Assembly: GCA_963719135.1 (NCBI GenBank)
Contig: CAVRAZ010000001.1
Span: 124,001-188,000 of the forward strand
DNA length: 64,000 nucleotides
Reading direction: 5' to 3'
Source of the DNA: CAVRAZ01 sp963719135
GTDB lineage: Bacteria > Pseudomonadota > Gammaproteobacteria > DSM-19610
The position numbers and the translations under genes are program-made. Numbering within the stretch: the stretch's first letter is position 1; every line of letters starts with the position of its first letter. The notes beneath the pieces are model-generated. The model was not told the DNA's origin, ran no database searches, and saw only the letters and a list, made by a program, of their open reading frames with translations. Positions 43,114-52,792 of the stretch are shown here, piece by piece.

Positions 43114-44864
43114 TGCCCGAGCAAACGGCCGGCGGGCTTGTCCTGTATCGCCGGCTGCTTGGTTACGCCATCCCTTACTGGCAAAGATTCGCGGTCGCCG
43201 TCGTCGCGATGGTACTGTTTGCCACGACCGACACCGGCTTCGCGGCACTCATGAAGCCGATGCTCGACGGCAGCTTCGTCCGGCGCGATCCGGAGACCAT
43301 TCGCCTGGTACCGCTGGCGCTGCTCGGCCTGTTCCTGTTCCGCGGCCTGACCGGCTTCGCGTCCCGCTTTGGGCTTACCTGGATCGGCCGCCGCGTCATT
43401 CAGTCGCTGCGCACCGACCTGTTCCAGCACATGCTCTATCTGCCGAGCGCATACTACGACACGGCGCCCGGCGGACGCCTGCTGTCGCGGCTGACGTTCG
43501 ACGCCGAGCAGGTGGCGGAGGCCAGCACCAACGCCCTCACCATCCTCATCCGCGACAGCCTGACCCTGCTGTTTCTGCTGGCCTACATGCTCTGGGTGAG
43601 TCCCTGGCTGACGCTGATGTTCCTGCTGGTGGCGCCGTCGGTCGCCTCGATCATGCGCTATGCCGGCCGGCGCTTTCGCAAACTCAGCCGCAATATCCAG
43701 GATTCGATGGGCGAACTGACCCAGTTCGTCGATGAATCGCTGACCGGGCACGAAGTCATCAAGGCCTTCGACGCCCAGCCCGAACAGCTCCGCCGCTTCG
43801 ACGTCGTCAACCTCGCCAACCGGCGCCTGTACCTGCGCATGGCGTTGATCGATTCCCTCGGCACGCCGGTGGTTCAGCTCGTGGCCGCAACGATCCTGGC
43901 CATCGTCGTGTTTCTCGCCACCCGCAAGTCGATGCTCGACCAGGTGAGCGTCGGCGGCTTCATGTCGTTCATCGCCGCAACGCTGTTGCTCATGCAGCCG
44001 ATGCGCCGGCTGACCAACATCAATGCGTCCATTCAGCGCGGCATCGCCGCCGCGCACAGTATCTTCTCGCTGCTGGACGAGCCGATGGAAATGGACAGGG
44101 GCACGCGCCGGCTCGAACGCGCGCGCGGCGACATCGCCTTCGCGGCGGTCGGCTTCACCTATCCACAACAGACGGCGCCCGCACTCGATGGCATCGATCT
44201 GGTCGTCGAGGCCGGGCGCAAAGTCGCGCTGGTAGGGCGCTCCGGCAGCGGCAAGACCACGCTGGCCCGGTTGCTGATGCGGTTTTACGAGCCGACCGCC
44301 GGGACGATCCGTCTCGACGGCGTGGACATCCGCGACTATCGGCTCGAGGACCTGCGCCGCCAGTTCGCGCTGGTCAGCCAGGATGTGGTGCTGTTCAACA
44401 ACACCGTGGCGGAGAACATCGCCTTCGGTTGCGGCGACAAGGTGTCGCGCCAGGCGATTGAAGCCGCGGCCGAAGCCGCGCACGCGCTGGAGTTCATCGA
44501 CGCGCTGCCGCGGGGACTCGAAACGCGTATCGGCGACCGCGGCGTGCTGTTGTCCGGCGGCCAGCGCCAGCGGCTGGCGATCGCCCGTGCGATTCTGAAG
44601 GACGCGCCGATCCTGCTGCTCGACGAAGCGACGTCGGCGCTGGACACGGCGTCCGAGCGCCATATCCAGGCGGCACTGGAAACGCTGTTGGCCAACCGCA
44701 CGGCGCTGATCATCGCGCACCGTCTGTCGACCGTAAGACGCGCCGACCTGATCTGCGTCATGCACGAGGGCCGCGTCATCGAGCGCGGTACGCATCGCAC
44801 GCTGCTCGAGTCCGGAGGCGTTTATGAGTTCTTGTATCGTGACGCGCTCGAAACGCACGAATAG
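43113..44864 (+). CDS. msbA: MsbA lipid A flippase (ABC exporter)
   Basis: A 583-residue half-transporter: six helices in the first 330 residues and an ATPase domain with GRSGSGKTT, LSGGQRQR and ILLLDEATSALD. The sequence ends as typical MsbA (YEFLYRDALETHE). It flips lipid A-core across the inner membrane. The neighbouring lpxK and kdsB make the role in lipopolysaccharide synthesis secure. Confidence 0.95.
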   Translation: MPEQTAGGLVLYRRLLGYAIPYWQRFAVAVVAMVLFATTDTGFAALMKPMLDGSFVRRDPETIRLVPLALLGLFLFRGLTGFASRFGLTWIGRRVIQSLRTDLFQHMLYLPSAYYDTAPGGRLLSRLTFDAEQVAEASTNALTILIRDSLTLLFLLAYMLWVSPWLTLMFLLVAPSVASIMRYAGRRFRKLSRNIQDSMGELTQFVDESLTGHEVIKAFDAQPEQLRRFDVVNLANRRLYLRMALIDSLGTPVVQLVAATILAIVVFLATRKSMLDQVSVGGFMSFIAATLLLMQPMRRLTNINASIQRGIAAAHSIFSLLDEPMEMDRGTRRLERARGDIAFAAVGFTYPQQTAPALDGIDLVVEAGRKVALVGRSGSGKTTLARLLMRFYEPTAGTIRLDGVDIRDYRLEDLRRQFALVSQDVVLFNNTVAENIAFGCGDKVSRQAIEAAAEAAHALEFIDALPRGLETRIGDRGVLLSGGQRQRLAIARAILKDAPILLLDEATSALDTASERHIQAALETLLANRTALIIAHRLSTVRRADLICVMHEGRVIERGTHRTLLESGGVYEFLYRDALETHE

Positions 44865-45019
44865 CAGGCTGTAGACAAATGTCCATGCGCCACGATTCTG
44901 CGCCGAAGACCGGCTCGAAAGACCCTTGTACGCTGGTTGGACTGCGCCATTGCGCCGGGTCCCGGCGTATTTCGCATGCGCCTGAACGTCTTCGGGCAAC
45001 CGGCTAGCGGCGGCTGGCA

Positions 45020-46024
45020 GTGGCCGCGCGTCTCGTGCTCGAAAACCTCCTGAACCGCATCTGGTACGGCCGGAGCATCGCGCGGTTCGGCCTGGCGCCG
45101 GCGGCGCTTCTGTACTGCGCCGCAGTACGCACGCGCCGTCTGCTGTTCCGCACCGGCATTCTGTCGCGGCGCCGTCTTCCCGTGCCGGTGCTGATCGTCG
45201 GCAACCTGGTAGCCGGCGGCAGCGGCAAAACGTCGCTGGTGGTGTTTCTCGCCGGGCGGTTCGGCGCGCAGGGTTACCGGGTCGGCATCAGCGCATCCGG
45301 CTACGGGGGTGCCGCGACGGACTGGCCGCGCGGGGTGGACGCCGACAGCGATCCTTTCGAGGTCGGCGATGAAGCGGTGCTGCTGGCGCGGCGCACCGGG
45401 TGCGCCGTCTGTGCGGGACCGGACCGGGTGCGCACGGTGGAACGCCTTGCCGGCGCCGGCTGCGATCTGGTGATCTGCGATGACGGGCTGCAACACGAAC
45501 ACCTTGCGCGGGACATCGAAATAGCGGTGATTGACGCCGAAACCGCCTTCGGCAACGGCTATTGCCTGCCGGCCGGCCCACTGCGCGAGCCGGTGTCGCG
45601 GTTGCGCACGGTCGACTGGCTGGTCGCCTCGCGCGGCGCTTATCCCGGCGCAGTGTCGATGGAGCAGGCGGTCGCCGGCGTGTTTCCGATTGGCGGGGAC
45701 GGGATGCCCAGGCCGCTTTCCGCTTTCGCCGGCCAGACCGTCCACGCCGTCGCAGGCATTGCCCGTCCGGCCCGGTTCTTTGCCCTGCTGCGCGAGGCCG
45801 GCATCCAGGTCAGGGAGCATGCCTTCCCCGACCACCACCGATTCCGGCCGGTGGACATCCGGCCCGGCGACGACAATCCGATTTTGATGACCGAAAAAGA
45901 CGCGGTAAAATGCCGTGCGTTCTCCCGGCCGGACACCTGGTTCGTCCGCATCGACGCCCGGATGCCGCCGGAATTCATGCGCCGGCTTCTGGAAAGACTC
46001 GGCACAGTGCAGACATCGGCGTAA
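45020..46024 (+). CDS. lpxK: Tetraacyldisaccharide 4'-kinase LpxK
   Basis: A 334-residue membrane-associated kinase that phosphorylates the lipid A precursor at the 4' position. Seen: IWYGRSIARFGLAPAALLYCAAV near the N-terminus, a P-loop variant VGNLVAGGSGKTSLVVFLA, DDGLQHEHLARDIEIAVIDA and TEKDAVKC. GTG start. The 155-base gap after msbA holds no gene. The Trm112-like gene follows after 11 bases. Confidence 0.95.
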   Translation: MAARLVLENLLNRIWYGRSIARFGLAPAALLYCAAVRTRRLLFRTGILSRRRLPVPVLIVGNLVAGGSGKTSLVVFLAGRFGAQGYRVGISASGYGGAATDWPRGVDADSDPFEVGDEAVLLARRTGCAVCAGPDRVRTVERLAGAGCDLVICDDGLQHEHLARDIEIAVIDAETAFGNGYCLPAGPLREPVSRLRTVDWLVASRGAYPGAVSMEQAVAGVFPIGGDGMPRPLSAFAGQTVHAVAGIARPARFFALLREAGIQVREHAFPDHHRFRPVDIRPGDDNPILMTEKDAVKCRAFSRPDTWFVRIDARMPPEFMRRLLERLGTVQTSA

Positions 46025-46035
46025 GGAACCCACGA

Positions 46036-46215
46036 TTGGACAAGAAGCTGCTCGACATTCTCGCGTGCCCCCTGTGCAAAGGCCCGCTGGTTTACCGGAA
46101 GGAACAACGTGAACTGATCTGCAAGGCCGACCGCCTGGCTTACCCGATCAGGGACGACATACCGGTCATGCTGGAAGACGAGGCGCGCACGCTGGCCGCC
46201 GACGAAGACGTTTAA
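46036..46215 (+). CDS. ycaR: Trm112 family zinc-ribbon-like protein YcaR
   Basis: A 59-residue protein (LDKKLLDILACPLCKGPLVY) with the CPLC pair, LICKADRLAYPIRDDIPVMLEDEAR. This is the YcaR/UPF0434 family, related to Trm112. A TTG start at 46036 is chosen because AAGGAACC lies just upstream and the family begins with this segment. It is between lpxK and kdsB, its usual place. Confidence 0.9.
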   Translation: MDKKLLDILACPLCKGPLVYRKEQRELICKADRLAYPIRDDIPVMLEDEARTLAADEDV

Positions 46216-46231
46216 GACGAGCGCGACAGCG

Positions 46232-46999
46232 TTGGACAACGGCTTCATTGCGGTGATCCCGGCCCGGTACGCGTCGTCGCGTCTGCCGGGGAAACCCCTG
46301 CTGGAAATCGGCGGCAAACCCATGTTGCAATGGGTCCACGAAGCAACGCTGCAAAGCGGCGCCGGACGGATCATCGTTGCGACCGACGACGCGCGCATCG
46401 AAGCGGCGGCGCTGGCGTTCGGCGCGGATGTGTGCATGACTTCGGCCGCGCACACCAGCGGGACCGAGCGTCTCGCCGAGGTCGTCGACCGGCGCGACAT
46501 CCCGGACGCCACGATCATCGTGAATGTCCAGGGCGACGAACCCCTGATTCCGCCGGTGCTGGTCCGTCAGGTGGCCGAGGATCTGGGCCGGCACACCGCC
46601 GCGCGCATCGCGACACTGGTGACACCGCTGCCCGGAGCGGAGGCGTTTTTCGATCCCAACGTGGTCAAGGTGACGACCGACCGCGAAGGCTATGCGCTGT
46701 ATTTCAGCCGCGCTCCGATTCCGTGGGACCGCGACCTGTTGCGCGACGGGCAACGCGCATTGTCGACAACGGCGGCGCCGTGGCGCCATATCGGCATCTA
46801 TGCCTACCGCGCCGCGTACCTGCGCGGGTATGCGCGCATGGCGCCGTCGCCGCTGGAACAGGCCGAACAGCTCGAACAGTTGCGCGCGCTATGGCACGGG
46901 GAAAAAATCCACGTCGCCGAGGCGCTGGCCAAACCCGGTCCCGGCGTCGATACGCGGGAAGATCTGGAGGCGGTCAGGGCGGTACTCGCGGCCCGGTGA
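46232..46999 (+). CDS. kdsB: CMP-KDO synthetase KdsB
   Basis: A 255-residue cytidylyltransferase that activates KDO for lipopolysaccharide. Motifs: VIPARYASSRLPGKPLLEIGGKPMLQWV, DDARI, SGTERLAEV, NVQGDEPLIPP and HIGIYAYR. It begins with TTG at 46232 following a weak ribosome site. It lies 16 bases after ycaR, in the usual msbA-lpxK-ycaR-kdsB order. 124 bases without a gene follow. Confidence 0.96.
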   Translation: MDNGFIAVIPARYASSRLPGKPLLEIGGKPMLQWVHEATLQSGAGRIIVATDDARIEAAALAFGADVCMTSAAHTSGTERLAEVVDRRDIPDATIIVNVQGDEPLIPPVLVRQVAEDLGRHTAARIATLVTPLPGAEAFFDPNVVKVTTDREGYALYFSRAPIPWDRDLLRDGQRALSTTAAPWRHIGIYAYRAAYLRGYARMAPSPLEQAEQLEQLRALWHGEKIHVAEALAKPGPGVDTREDLEAVRAVLAAR

Positions 47000-47123
47000 A
47001 AAGCATGCGCTTGGCGCGGCAGGGCGTTGAAGACAACCCCCAAGCCAGGGTTTCGCTGGCATCCGCCCGTTCCGAAACCTGCCCGGCCTTGCAAGCGGCG
47101 GTGTGGCGTTGCGGCGTGACCGC

Positions 47124-47399
47124 TCAGTGGTTTTCGAGCGCGGCCAACCACTCGACGACCGCCTGCCGAAGCGGCGCGCCGTCGGATTCGTACAGCGGGA
47201 ACTCGACCGTTTCCGGCACCCGGCGGGTCGGGCTTCCGAACTGGTTGCTCTGTATCGTGCGGCAGGTGCCGTCCTGGCGCAGAATCAACGTCTGTTCCCG
47301 GATCAGAAAATCGACGACCCGATAGTGGTGCCCCTCGTGCTCCACGCACCGGCCAATCAGTCTTTCCACTGCCGCATATTGCAGTGATTGATCAGGCAT
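47124..47399 (-). CDS. Small protein of unknown function
   Basis: A 91-residue soluble protein (MPDQSLQYAAVERLIGRCVEHEGHHYRVVDFLIREQ). AGGAG lies before the ATG at 47399, and a perfect -10 TATAAT on the minus strand is at 47480-47485, so it is probably expressed. The beta-rich pattern HYRVVDFLIREQTLILRQDG suggests a small barrel fold. There is no motif that allows a functional call. It is divergent from the tyrosine phosphatase gene. Confidence 0.6.
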   Translation of the reverse strand: MPDQSLQYAAVERLIGRCVEHEGHHYRVVDFLIREQTLILRQDGTCRTIQSNQFGSPTRRVPETVEFPLYESDGAPLRQAVVEWLAALENH

Positions 47400-47524
47400 A
47401 TGTTTTCTCCTGGTCTCCTCATGCACACGCATCGACGCTAACGCCCTCGGCTTGGCATTGCGATACCGTCCTGTGAACAATTATAGTAGTTGTATATCAA
47501 GGTTAATCCGTCGTCGGGTTGAAA

Positions 47525-48001
47525 ATGACTGAAATCAGTGTTCTGTTCGTGTGCATGGGCAACATATGCCGCTCGCCGACCGGGCAGGGCGTGTTCGAGC
47601 GCCTGCTTGCCGACCGCGGTCTGTCCACGCGCATCGAAGCCGACTCCGCCGGCACGCACGCGTATCACGTCGGCGAACCGCCCGATCGGCGCGCGGCGAT
47701 CGCCGCCGCGCGCCGCGGCATCGACCTCAGCCGTTACCGTGCCCGCCGGATTGCGCGCGAGGACTTCGTGCGATTCGATTACGTGCTCGCGATGGACAGT
47801 GGAAATCTGGAGGACCTGATCGCGATCTGTCCCGAAGAATACGGCCACAAGCTTTTTCGCCTACTGGATTTCGCGCCGGAAATGATTGAGCAGGACGTGC
47901 CGGATCCGTACTATGGCGGGGCACAGGGCTTCGAGCACGTGCTGGACCTGGTGGAGGCGGGCGTGGAGGGGTTGCTGGAGGATATCCGCCGGCGGCTGTG
48001 A
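47525..48001 (+). CDS. Low molecular weight protein-tyrosine phosphatase
   Basis: A 158-residue phosphatase. The P-loop C10-M-G-N-I-C-R16-S (C-x5-R-S) lies at the N-terminus and the general acid is in DVPDPYYGG. Bacterial relatives (Wzb, Ptp) act on Tyr kinases controlling capsule or on other Tyr-phosphorylated proteins; no kinase is nearby. I start at ATG 47525; a TTG two codons earlier is possible. The stop is 14 bases from repeat copy G. Confidence 0.9.
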   Translation: MTEISVLFVCMGNICRSPTGQGVFERLLADRGLSTRIEADSAGTHAYHVGEPPDRRAAIAAARRGIDLSRYRARRIAREDFVRFDYVLAMDSGNLEDLIAICPEEYGHKLFRLLDFAPEMIEQDVPDPYYGGAQGFEHVLDLVEAGVEGLLEDIRRRL

Positions 48002-48015
48002 AAAGGTAGATACCC

Positions 48016-48274
48016 TTAACCACAAAGCGCACAAAGGACACGAAGCGAAGATCATTTCATTTCCGCTGAACGGCGGTGAGTGGACATCACGCGATTGCCT
48101 CCCCAGGGTTCCGGCTTGGCCGCTGTTCCACCTCCGCTGTCGGGTGGCGCGCTGATCTACCGGTCCGCTTTTCTGAGGCAGGTCCTGACGACCCACAGTC
48201 AACGGTGCGTCTCTCGGTTTGCCTTGCGGCTGAAGAGTATTTTCCTTTGTGCCCTTTGTGCCCTTCGTGGTTAG
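48016..48274. repeat. Inverted-repeat element, copy G
   Basis: Fills the 302-base gap between the convergent phosphatase and rne genes. Left arm 48016-48050 begins TTAACCACAAAGCGCACAAA; right arm 48241-48274 is its reverse complement (GCCCTTCGTGGTTAG). Both arms have ACCAC and GCACAAAGG in place of ACCGC and GACGCGAAGG. It starts 14 bases after one stop codon and ends about 29 bases from the other. No gene is seen inside. Confidence 0.85.
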
Positions 48275-48303
48275 GAGGGGTTGCGGTCAGACAAATTCAA
48301 CCG

Positions 48304-50607
48304 TCACTCCCCCGACACTGCCGAACTGGCGTCCGAAGTCGGCTTAACCGGCGGCGCGGATTCGGGCCGTGGCTCGGATACCGGCGCCGGCGCCGGCGGG
48401 GCATCGACTTTGCGCTCCTGGCTTTCCCTGGGTCTGCTGCCGGCGTCTCGCGCGTCCTCCGACGACGCGCCAGCCTGGGGCTGGTCGGCGTCTGCGCGGG
48501 GTTCGGCGGGACTTCCGGCGTTGGCCTGGCCGCCGCCTTCATGCTTCTGGCCGGACGAGCGACGGCGGCCACCGCGCCGGCCGCGCCGGCCGCTGCGCGC
48601 GGTTTGCTGTTGCTGCGGTGCCGACTCTGCTGTTTCGTCCTGATCGCTTTCCGTCGCCGCGGGCTTTTGCGCCTGCTGCGGTTTGGCCGGCGCAGGTTTC
48701 TGGGACTGGGGCGGCCGGCCCGACGCGCCGTTTCCACCGGGGCGCCGGCGCGGCGAGCCGCTGCGCGAACGTCCCGAGGCGTCCCGATCCGTTTCACCGC
48801 GCTCCGGTCTGGATGGCCGTTCGCGGCGGGGCTGCCTGCGCTCCGACGGAGCGCGTTCCGGTGTTTCGGCCTCCGGTGGTTCGCCCTTGCCGAACAGACT
48901 GCCCCAGAGCCGCCGGATCAGGCCCGGTCCGCTGCCGCCGACGCCTGCAGCGGGCAGCGGCGCCGGCAGCGACGGTGGGGGAGCGGGCGACAGCGGCGCA
49001 ATGCGCTGGACCGCCGCCTGTTCGACCGTGGCACCGCCCGTCCCGCTCAGCGTCGCTTCGAGCGCCAGCGTCTCTTCTTCGGCGTCCGTATCTTTCAAAA
49101 GATGACTGGGCAGACTGTCCTCGCCCTGCAATTCATCGCTGCGGATGCGCTTGACTTCGTAGTGCGGGGTTTCCAGTGACGCGGTCGGAATGAGCGCCAC
49201 GTCCACGCCCTGGCGCTGCTCAAGCCGGACAAGGATTTCGCGCTTCTCATTCAACAGGTACGTGGCCACGTCGATCGGCACGCGCGCGATGACGCGACCG
49301 GTCTTTTCCTTCATGGCGTCTTCTTCGACGATGCGCAGAATCGAGAGTGCCAGCGACTCGACACCACGCACCGTCCCCTGACCGCGGCAGCGTGGGCAGA
49401 CGATCTGGCTGGATTCTCCGAGCGAAGGCCGCAGCCGCTGCCGCGACATCTCGAGCAGACCGAAACGCGATATGCGGCCGACCTGAACCCGGGCACGGTC
49501 CATGCGCAGCGCGTCGCGCAGCCGGTTTTCCACCTCGCGCTGGTGCTTGGTCGGCTGCATGTCGATGAAATCGATGACGATCAAACCGCCCAGGTCGCGG
49601 ATGCGCAACTGGCGCGCAATCTCGTCCGCCGCCTCCAGGTTGGTGTGCAGCGCAGTTTCCTCGATATCGCTGCCCTTGGTCGCGCGCGCCGAGTTGATGT
49701 CGATCGAGATCATGGCCTCGGTGTGGTCGATGACGATCGCGCCGCCGGACGGCAGGGACACCTCGCGCCGGAATGCCGACTCGATCTGGCTCTCGATCTG
49801 GTAGCGGGAAAACAGCGGCACCGGGTCCTGGTAGCGCTTCAGCTTGTTCAGGCTCTGCGGCATCACCTGTTCCATGAATTCGCGGGCACGTTCGTAGACG
49901 TCCGCGTCGTCGATCAGGATTTCGCCGATGTCGTTGCGCAGGTAGTCGCGCAGCGCCCGGATAATGACGTTGCTTTCCTGGTAGATGAGGAAGGGGGCGC
50001 TGCGCGTGGTCCCGGCCGTTTCGATGGAACTCCACAGGTGCAGCAGGTAGTCGAGGTCCCACTGGAGTTCCTCGGCATTGCGGCCGACGCCGGCGGTGCG
50101 GACGATCAGGCCCATATCCGCCGGAATGTCCAGCACCGACATGGCATCCTTGATCAGACTGCGGTCTTCGCCTTCGATGCGCCGCGATACGCCGCCCGCG
50201 CGGGGATTGTTGGGCATCAGAACCAGGTATCGGCCGGCCAGGCTGATGAAGGTGGTCAACGCGGCGCCCTTGTTGCCGCGTTCCTCCTTTTCGACCTGGA
50301 CGATGACTTCCTGGTCTTCGCGCAGCGCGTCTTTGATGGTGCCCCGGCCGCCGCCGTCGACAGTGCCGTCCTTGAAATAGCTGCGCGCGACTTCCTTCAG
50401 CGGCAGGAAGCCATGCCGCTCCGCGCCGTAGTTGACGAACGCCGCTTCGAGACTGGGCTCGACTCGGGTAACCTTACCTTTGTAGATATTCGATTTTTTC
50501 TGGCCCCGGGACGGGACTTCGATATCAAGATCGTAGAGCCTCTGTCCGTCGACAAGCGCCACACGCAGTTCTTCGGGCTGGGTGGCGTTGATTAGCATTC
50601 TTTTCAT
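48304..50607 (-). CDS. rne: Ribonuclease E
   Basis: A 767-residue endoribonuclease, core of the RNA degradosome. The S1 domain covers about residues 39-125, followed by the catalytic region with the metal-binding DINSARATKG and IVIDFIDM segments, and the zinc link CPRCRGQGT. From about residue 520 the chain is a disordered, Arg/Pro/Ala-rich scaffold (short for RNase E; E. coli has 1061 residues). The start MKRMLINATQPEELRVAL is the family N-terminus. A long leader with three hairpins precedes it (see 50831-50896), which suggests autoregulation. It is divergent from rluC, as in E. coli. Confidence 0.96.
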   Translation of the reverse strand: MKRMLINATQPEELRVALVDGQRLYDLDIEVPSRGQKKSNIYKGKVTRVEPSLEAAFVNYGAERHGFLPLKEVARSYFKDGTVDGGGRGTIKDALREDQEVIVQVEKEERGNKGAALTTFISLAGRYLVLMPNNPRAGGVSRRIEGEDRSLIKDAMSVLDIPADMGLIVRTAGVGRNAEELQWDLDYLLHLWSSIETAGTTRSAPFLIYQESNVIIRALRDYLRNDIGEILIDDADVYERAREFMEQVMPQSLNKLKRYQDPVPLFSRYQIESQIESAFRREVSLPSGGAIVIDHTEAMISIDINSARATKGSDIEETALHTNLEAADEIARQLRIRDLGGLIVIDFIDMQPTKHQREVENRLRDALRMDRARVQVGRISRFGLLEMSRQRLRPSLGESSQIVCPRCRGQGTVRGVESLALSILRIVEEDAMKEKTGRVIARVPIDVATYLLNEKREILVRLEQRQGVDVALIPTASLETPHYEVKRIRSDELQGEDSLPSHLLKDTDAEEETLALEATLSGTGGATVEQAAVQRIAPLSPAPPPSLPAPLPAAGVGGSGPGLIRRLWGSLFGKGEPPEAETPERAPSERRQPRRERPSRPERGETDRDASGRSRSGSPRRRPGGNGASGRPPQSQKPAPAKPQQAQKPAATESDQDETAESAPQQQQTARSGRRGRRGGRRRSSGQKHEGGGQANAGSPAEPRADADQPQAGASSEDARDAGSRPRESQERKVDAPPAPAPVSEPRPESAPPVKPTSDASSAVSGE

Positions 50608-50830
50608 AATAGGTTTCTCTCGCCCGCTCGACTGTGTGTCCACGCTGACCAGCACCGTACGGGGCGACGGACTGCGCGGACAGGCGCCCGATCCGACCGC
50701 GGACAGCGATCCGAAAACGGGGGGCGACTTCGCAACGGCAGTCCGGGAACATCCCGATCAGCAATAGTAGCGTGATAAACACAGGAGCTTCGCTTTATGT
50801 TTGTTCAACTTTAAGATGGTTCAAAATCCA

Positions 50831-50896
50831 CAGGCGCGGGAAACACGCCTGCCTGACTTCCCGATCCGGGATCGAGAAGCAGAAAACGGTTTTGCT
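50831..50896 (-). promoter_or_regulatory. Candidate rne 5' leader hairpins (rne5-like)
   Basis: Three adjacent inverted repeats: CAGGCG/CGCCTG (50831-50851), CTTCTCGATC-type stem (50857-50879) and AGCA/TGCT with AAA/TTT (50878-50896). In the rne transcript they follow each other in a leader of about 340 bases. E. coli rne has a leader of similar length in which hairpins serve as RNase E-sensing sites; equivalence here is inference. Confidence 0.5.
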
Positions 50897-50952
50897 TCGG
50901 CCCTGACCACCCCCAGCGGGACGGCGCGGCGGTTTCAACTCAGGGCGTCGAG

Positions 50953-50981
50953 ACTATAACAGCCCAGTCCACTGAATTCAA
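50953..50981 (-). promoter_or_regulatory. rne promoter
   Basis: On the minus strand -35 TTGAAT (50976-50981) and an extended -10 TGT-TATAGT (TATAGT at 50953-50958) with a 17-base spacer. The start of transcription would be near 50946, giving a leader of about 339 bases before the rne ATG. Confidence 0.7.
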
Positions 50982-51073
50982 TTGCTTACGCCGGTCGCGG
51001 CGCCTTGATCGGACGGGATCAAGCGGGGAAAAAAGTCCGGGTGCCGCGGGAATTCGGCTGCTAGAATCCGTAC

Positions 51074-52019
51074 ATGAGCGACGCAGACAAATCGGCTGTG
51101 CAGAGACTCGAAGTCGCCAACGATCAGGCCGGCCAGCGAATCGACAATTTCCTGCTGCGCCACTTCAAGGGCGTCCCCAGGAGCCGCATATACCGTATAT
51201 TGCGTAAGGGTGAGGTTCGGGTGAACCGGGGCCGGGCGAAGCCGGACTATCGGTTGTGCGCCGGCGACGAACTGCGGTTGCCGCCGCTGCGCGTGGCGGT
51301 GCGCGACGCGCCCGACGTTCCGGATGCCGCCCGGGCGGGTCTTGCCGGCCGCATCCTGTACGAAGACAGCCGGCTGCTGGTGGTCGACAAACCGGCCGGT
51401 ATGGCCGTTCATGGCGGCAGCGGTCTCAGTTTCGGCGTGATCGAGGCGCTGCGCGCCGAACGCCCGGAGGCACATTTCCTGGAACTGGTCCACCGCCTGG
51501 ACCGCGACACCTCGGGTTGCCTGATGATCGCCAAGAAGCGCAGCGAACTCCGCACACTGCACCAACTGCTCCGCGCCGGCCGGGTCCTGAAGCGGTATCT
51601 GATGCTCGCGGAAGGTCGCTGGGACCCCGCAGTGAAACGGGTGGACGCGCCGCTCAAGAAGAACCAGTTGCAGGGCGGGGAGCGTATCGTCCGCGTCGAC
51701 GAGGCCGGAAAACCGGCGGCGACGCGGTTCCGGTTGCTGGCAGGATTTCGGCGTCGCCAGCCTGGTCGAGGCGGAACTCGAAACCGGCCGCACGCATCAA
51801 ATCCGGGTGCATGCCGCCCACAGCGGGCACCCGCTCGCCGGCGACACGCGCTACGGCGCCGCCGAGTTCAGCGCACAAATGCGGAATCTGGGATTGAAAC
51901 GGCTCTTCTTGCACGCACATTATGTGGCATTCGAAGACGCCGAACGCGGCCGCACCGTTGAAGTCAGTGCGCCGCTGGCCGATGATTTGACCGCATTGCT
52001 CAATCGACTCGAGTCCTGA
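51074..52019 (+). pseudogene. rluC: RluC-type 23S rRNA pseudouridine synthase, frameshifted
   Basis: An S4 domain (about residues 15-75) and the pseudouridine synthase core with the catalytic Asp motif HRLDRDTSG are read in the first frame to TRFRLLA. The remainder (DFGVASLVEAELETGRTHQI, then RVHAAHSGHPLAGDTRYG to LLNRLES) is in another frame. One extra base (or two missing) near 51740 restores a protein of about 314 residues. If real, the lesion deletes the C-terminal substrate-binding part. RluC modifies positions 955, 2504 and 2580 of 23S rRNA in E. coli. It is divergent from rne, the usual arrangement. Confidence 0.85.
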
Positions 52020-52024
52020 CATCC

Positions 52025-52744
52025 ATGCAGAAAGATAGTACCGAAGGGCGCGAGTGCCGCTTCCGGCTCGTCGTCTTCGACTGGGATGGCACGCTGATGA
52101 ACTCGGAAATCCAGATCGTCGACGCCATGCAGGCGTCCATCGACGATCTTGGTTGCGCGGCGCGGACCGAGGCGGCCTGCAGGAACATCATCGGTCTTGG
52201 CCTGCAGGAAGCCGTCGACGAACTGTATCCGGGCACCGACGCGGACTTTCGCAATCGCTTCGTGGAGCGCTACCGGCATCACTGGTTCGCCGGTCAGGGC
52301 CGGTCGCGCCTGTTTCCCGGCGCCCGGGCCACGCTGGAACGCCTCCGACAAGCGGGCTTCCAACTGGCGATCGCGACGGGGAAGGGGCGCGCCGGGCTCG
52401 ACCGCGTGCTGGCCGAAACCGGGCTGGATGTGCTGTTCGATGCGACCCGCTGCTCCGACGAGACGCGCTCCAAACCGCACCCGCAGATGCTGCACGAGTT
52501 GCTCGACGAACTGGACTGCGGCGCGGAGCACGCGGTGATGGTTGGGGACACTGAATTCGACATGCAGATGGCCACCAACGCCGGCACCGGCGCCATCGCC
52601 GTCAGTTACGGTGTGCACGAGCGCGAGCGCCTGCTCAGACACCGGCCGCTGACCTGTCTGGACGCCATCGAGGAACTGCAGACCTGGCTGGGATTGACGC
52701 CCGCCGGTCTGGTGGCGGCCCAGTCCGGGCGGCGCCATACCTAA
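52025..52744 (+). CDS. HAD family hydrolase (phosphoglycolate phosphatase-like)
   Basis: A 239-residue class IA HAD phosphatase. Motif I is VFDWDGTLMNSE, motif II is ATGK, motif III lies in RSKPHPQML and motif IV is MVGDTEFDMQMA. The cap is the helical Gph-type. The substrate is not determined by sequence. It starts five bases after the end of rluC and is followed by sppA after 48 bases; this grouping is common in gammaproteobacteria. Confidence 0.87.
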   Translation: MQKDSTEGRECRFRLVVFDWDGTLMNSEIQIVDAMQASIDDLGCAARTEAACRNIIGLGLQEAVDELYPGTDADFRNRFVERYRHHWFAGQGRSRLFPGARATLERLRQAGFQLAIATGKGRAGLDRVLAETGLDVLFDATRCSDETRSKPHPQMLHELLDELDCGAEHAVMVGDTEFDMQMATNAGTGAIAVSYGVHERERLLRHRPLTCLDAIEELQTWLGLTPAGLVAAQSGRRHT

Positions 52745-52792
52745 CACCGGAACCTGTCTTCAGTTGATTCAAGCTCAAAGGGTGAACAAGCC

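Noticed and set aside
43113..44864. msbA as a generic drug exporter
   Set aside because: Its neighbours lpxK, ycaR and kdsB and its C-terminal sequence support the lipid A flippase.
43110..44999. Long open frame (629 codons) antisense to msbA; similar ones antisense to nirJ, rimK and RNase E
   Set aside because: High-GC coding DNA gives long antisense frames. The sense strands encode clearly recognised proteins, and the antisense translations are Arg/His/Gln-rich without known motifs.
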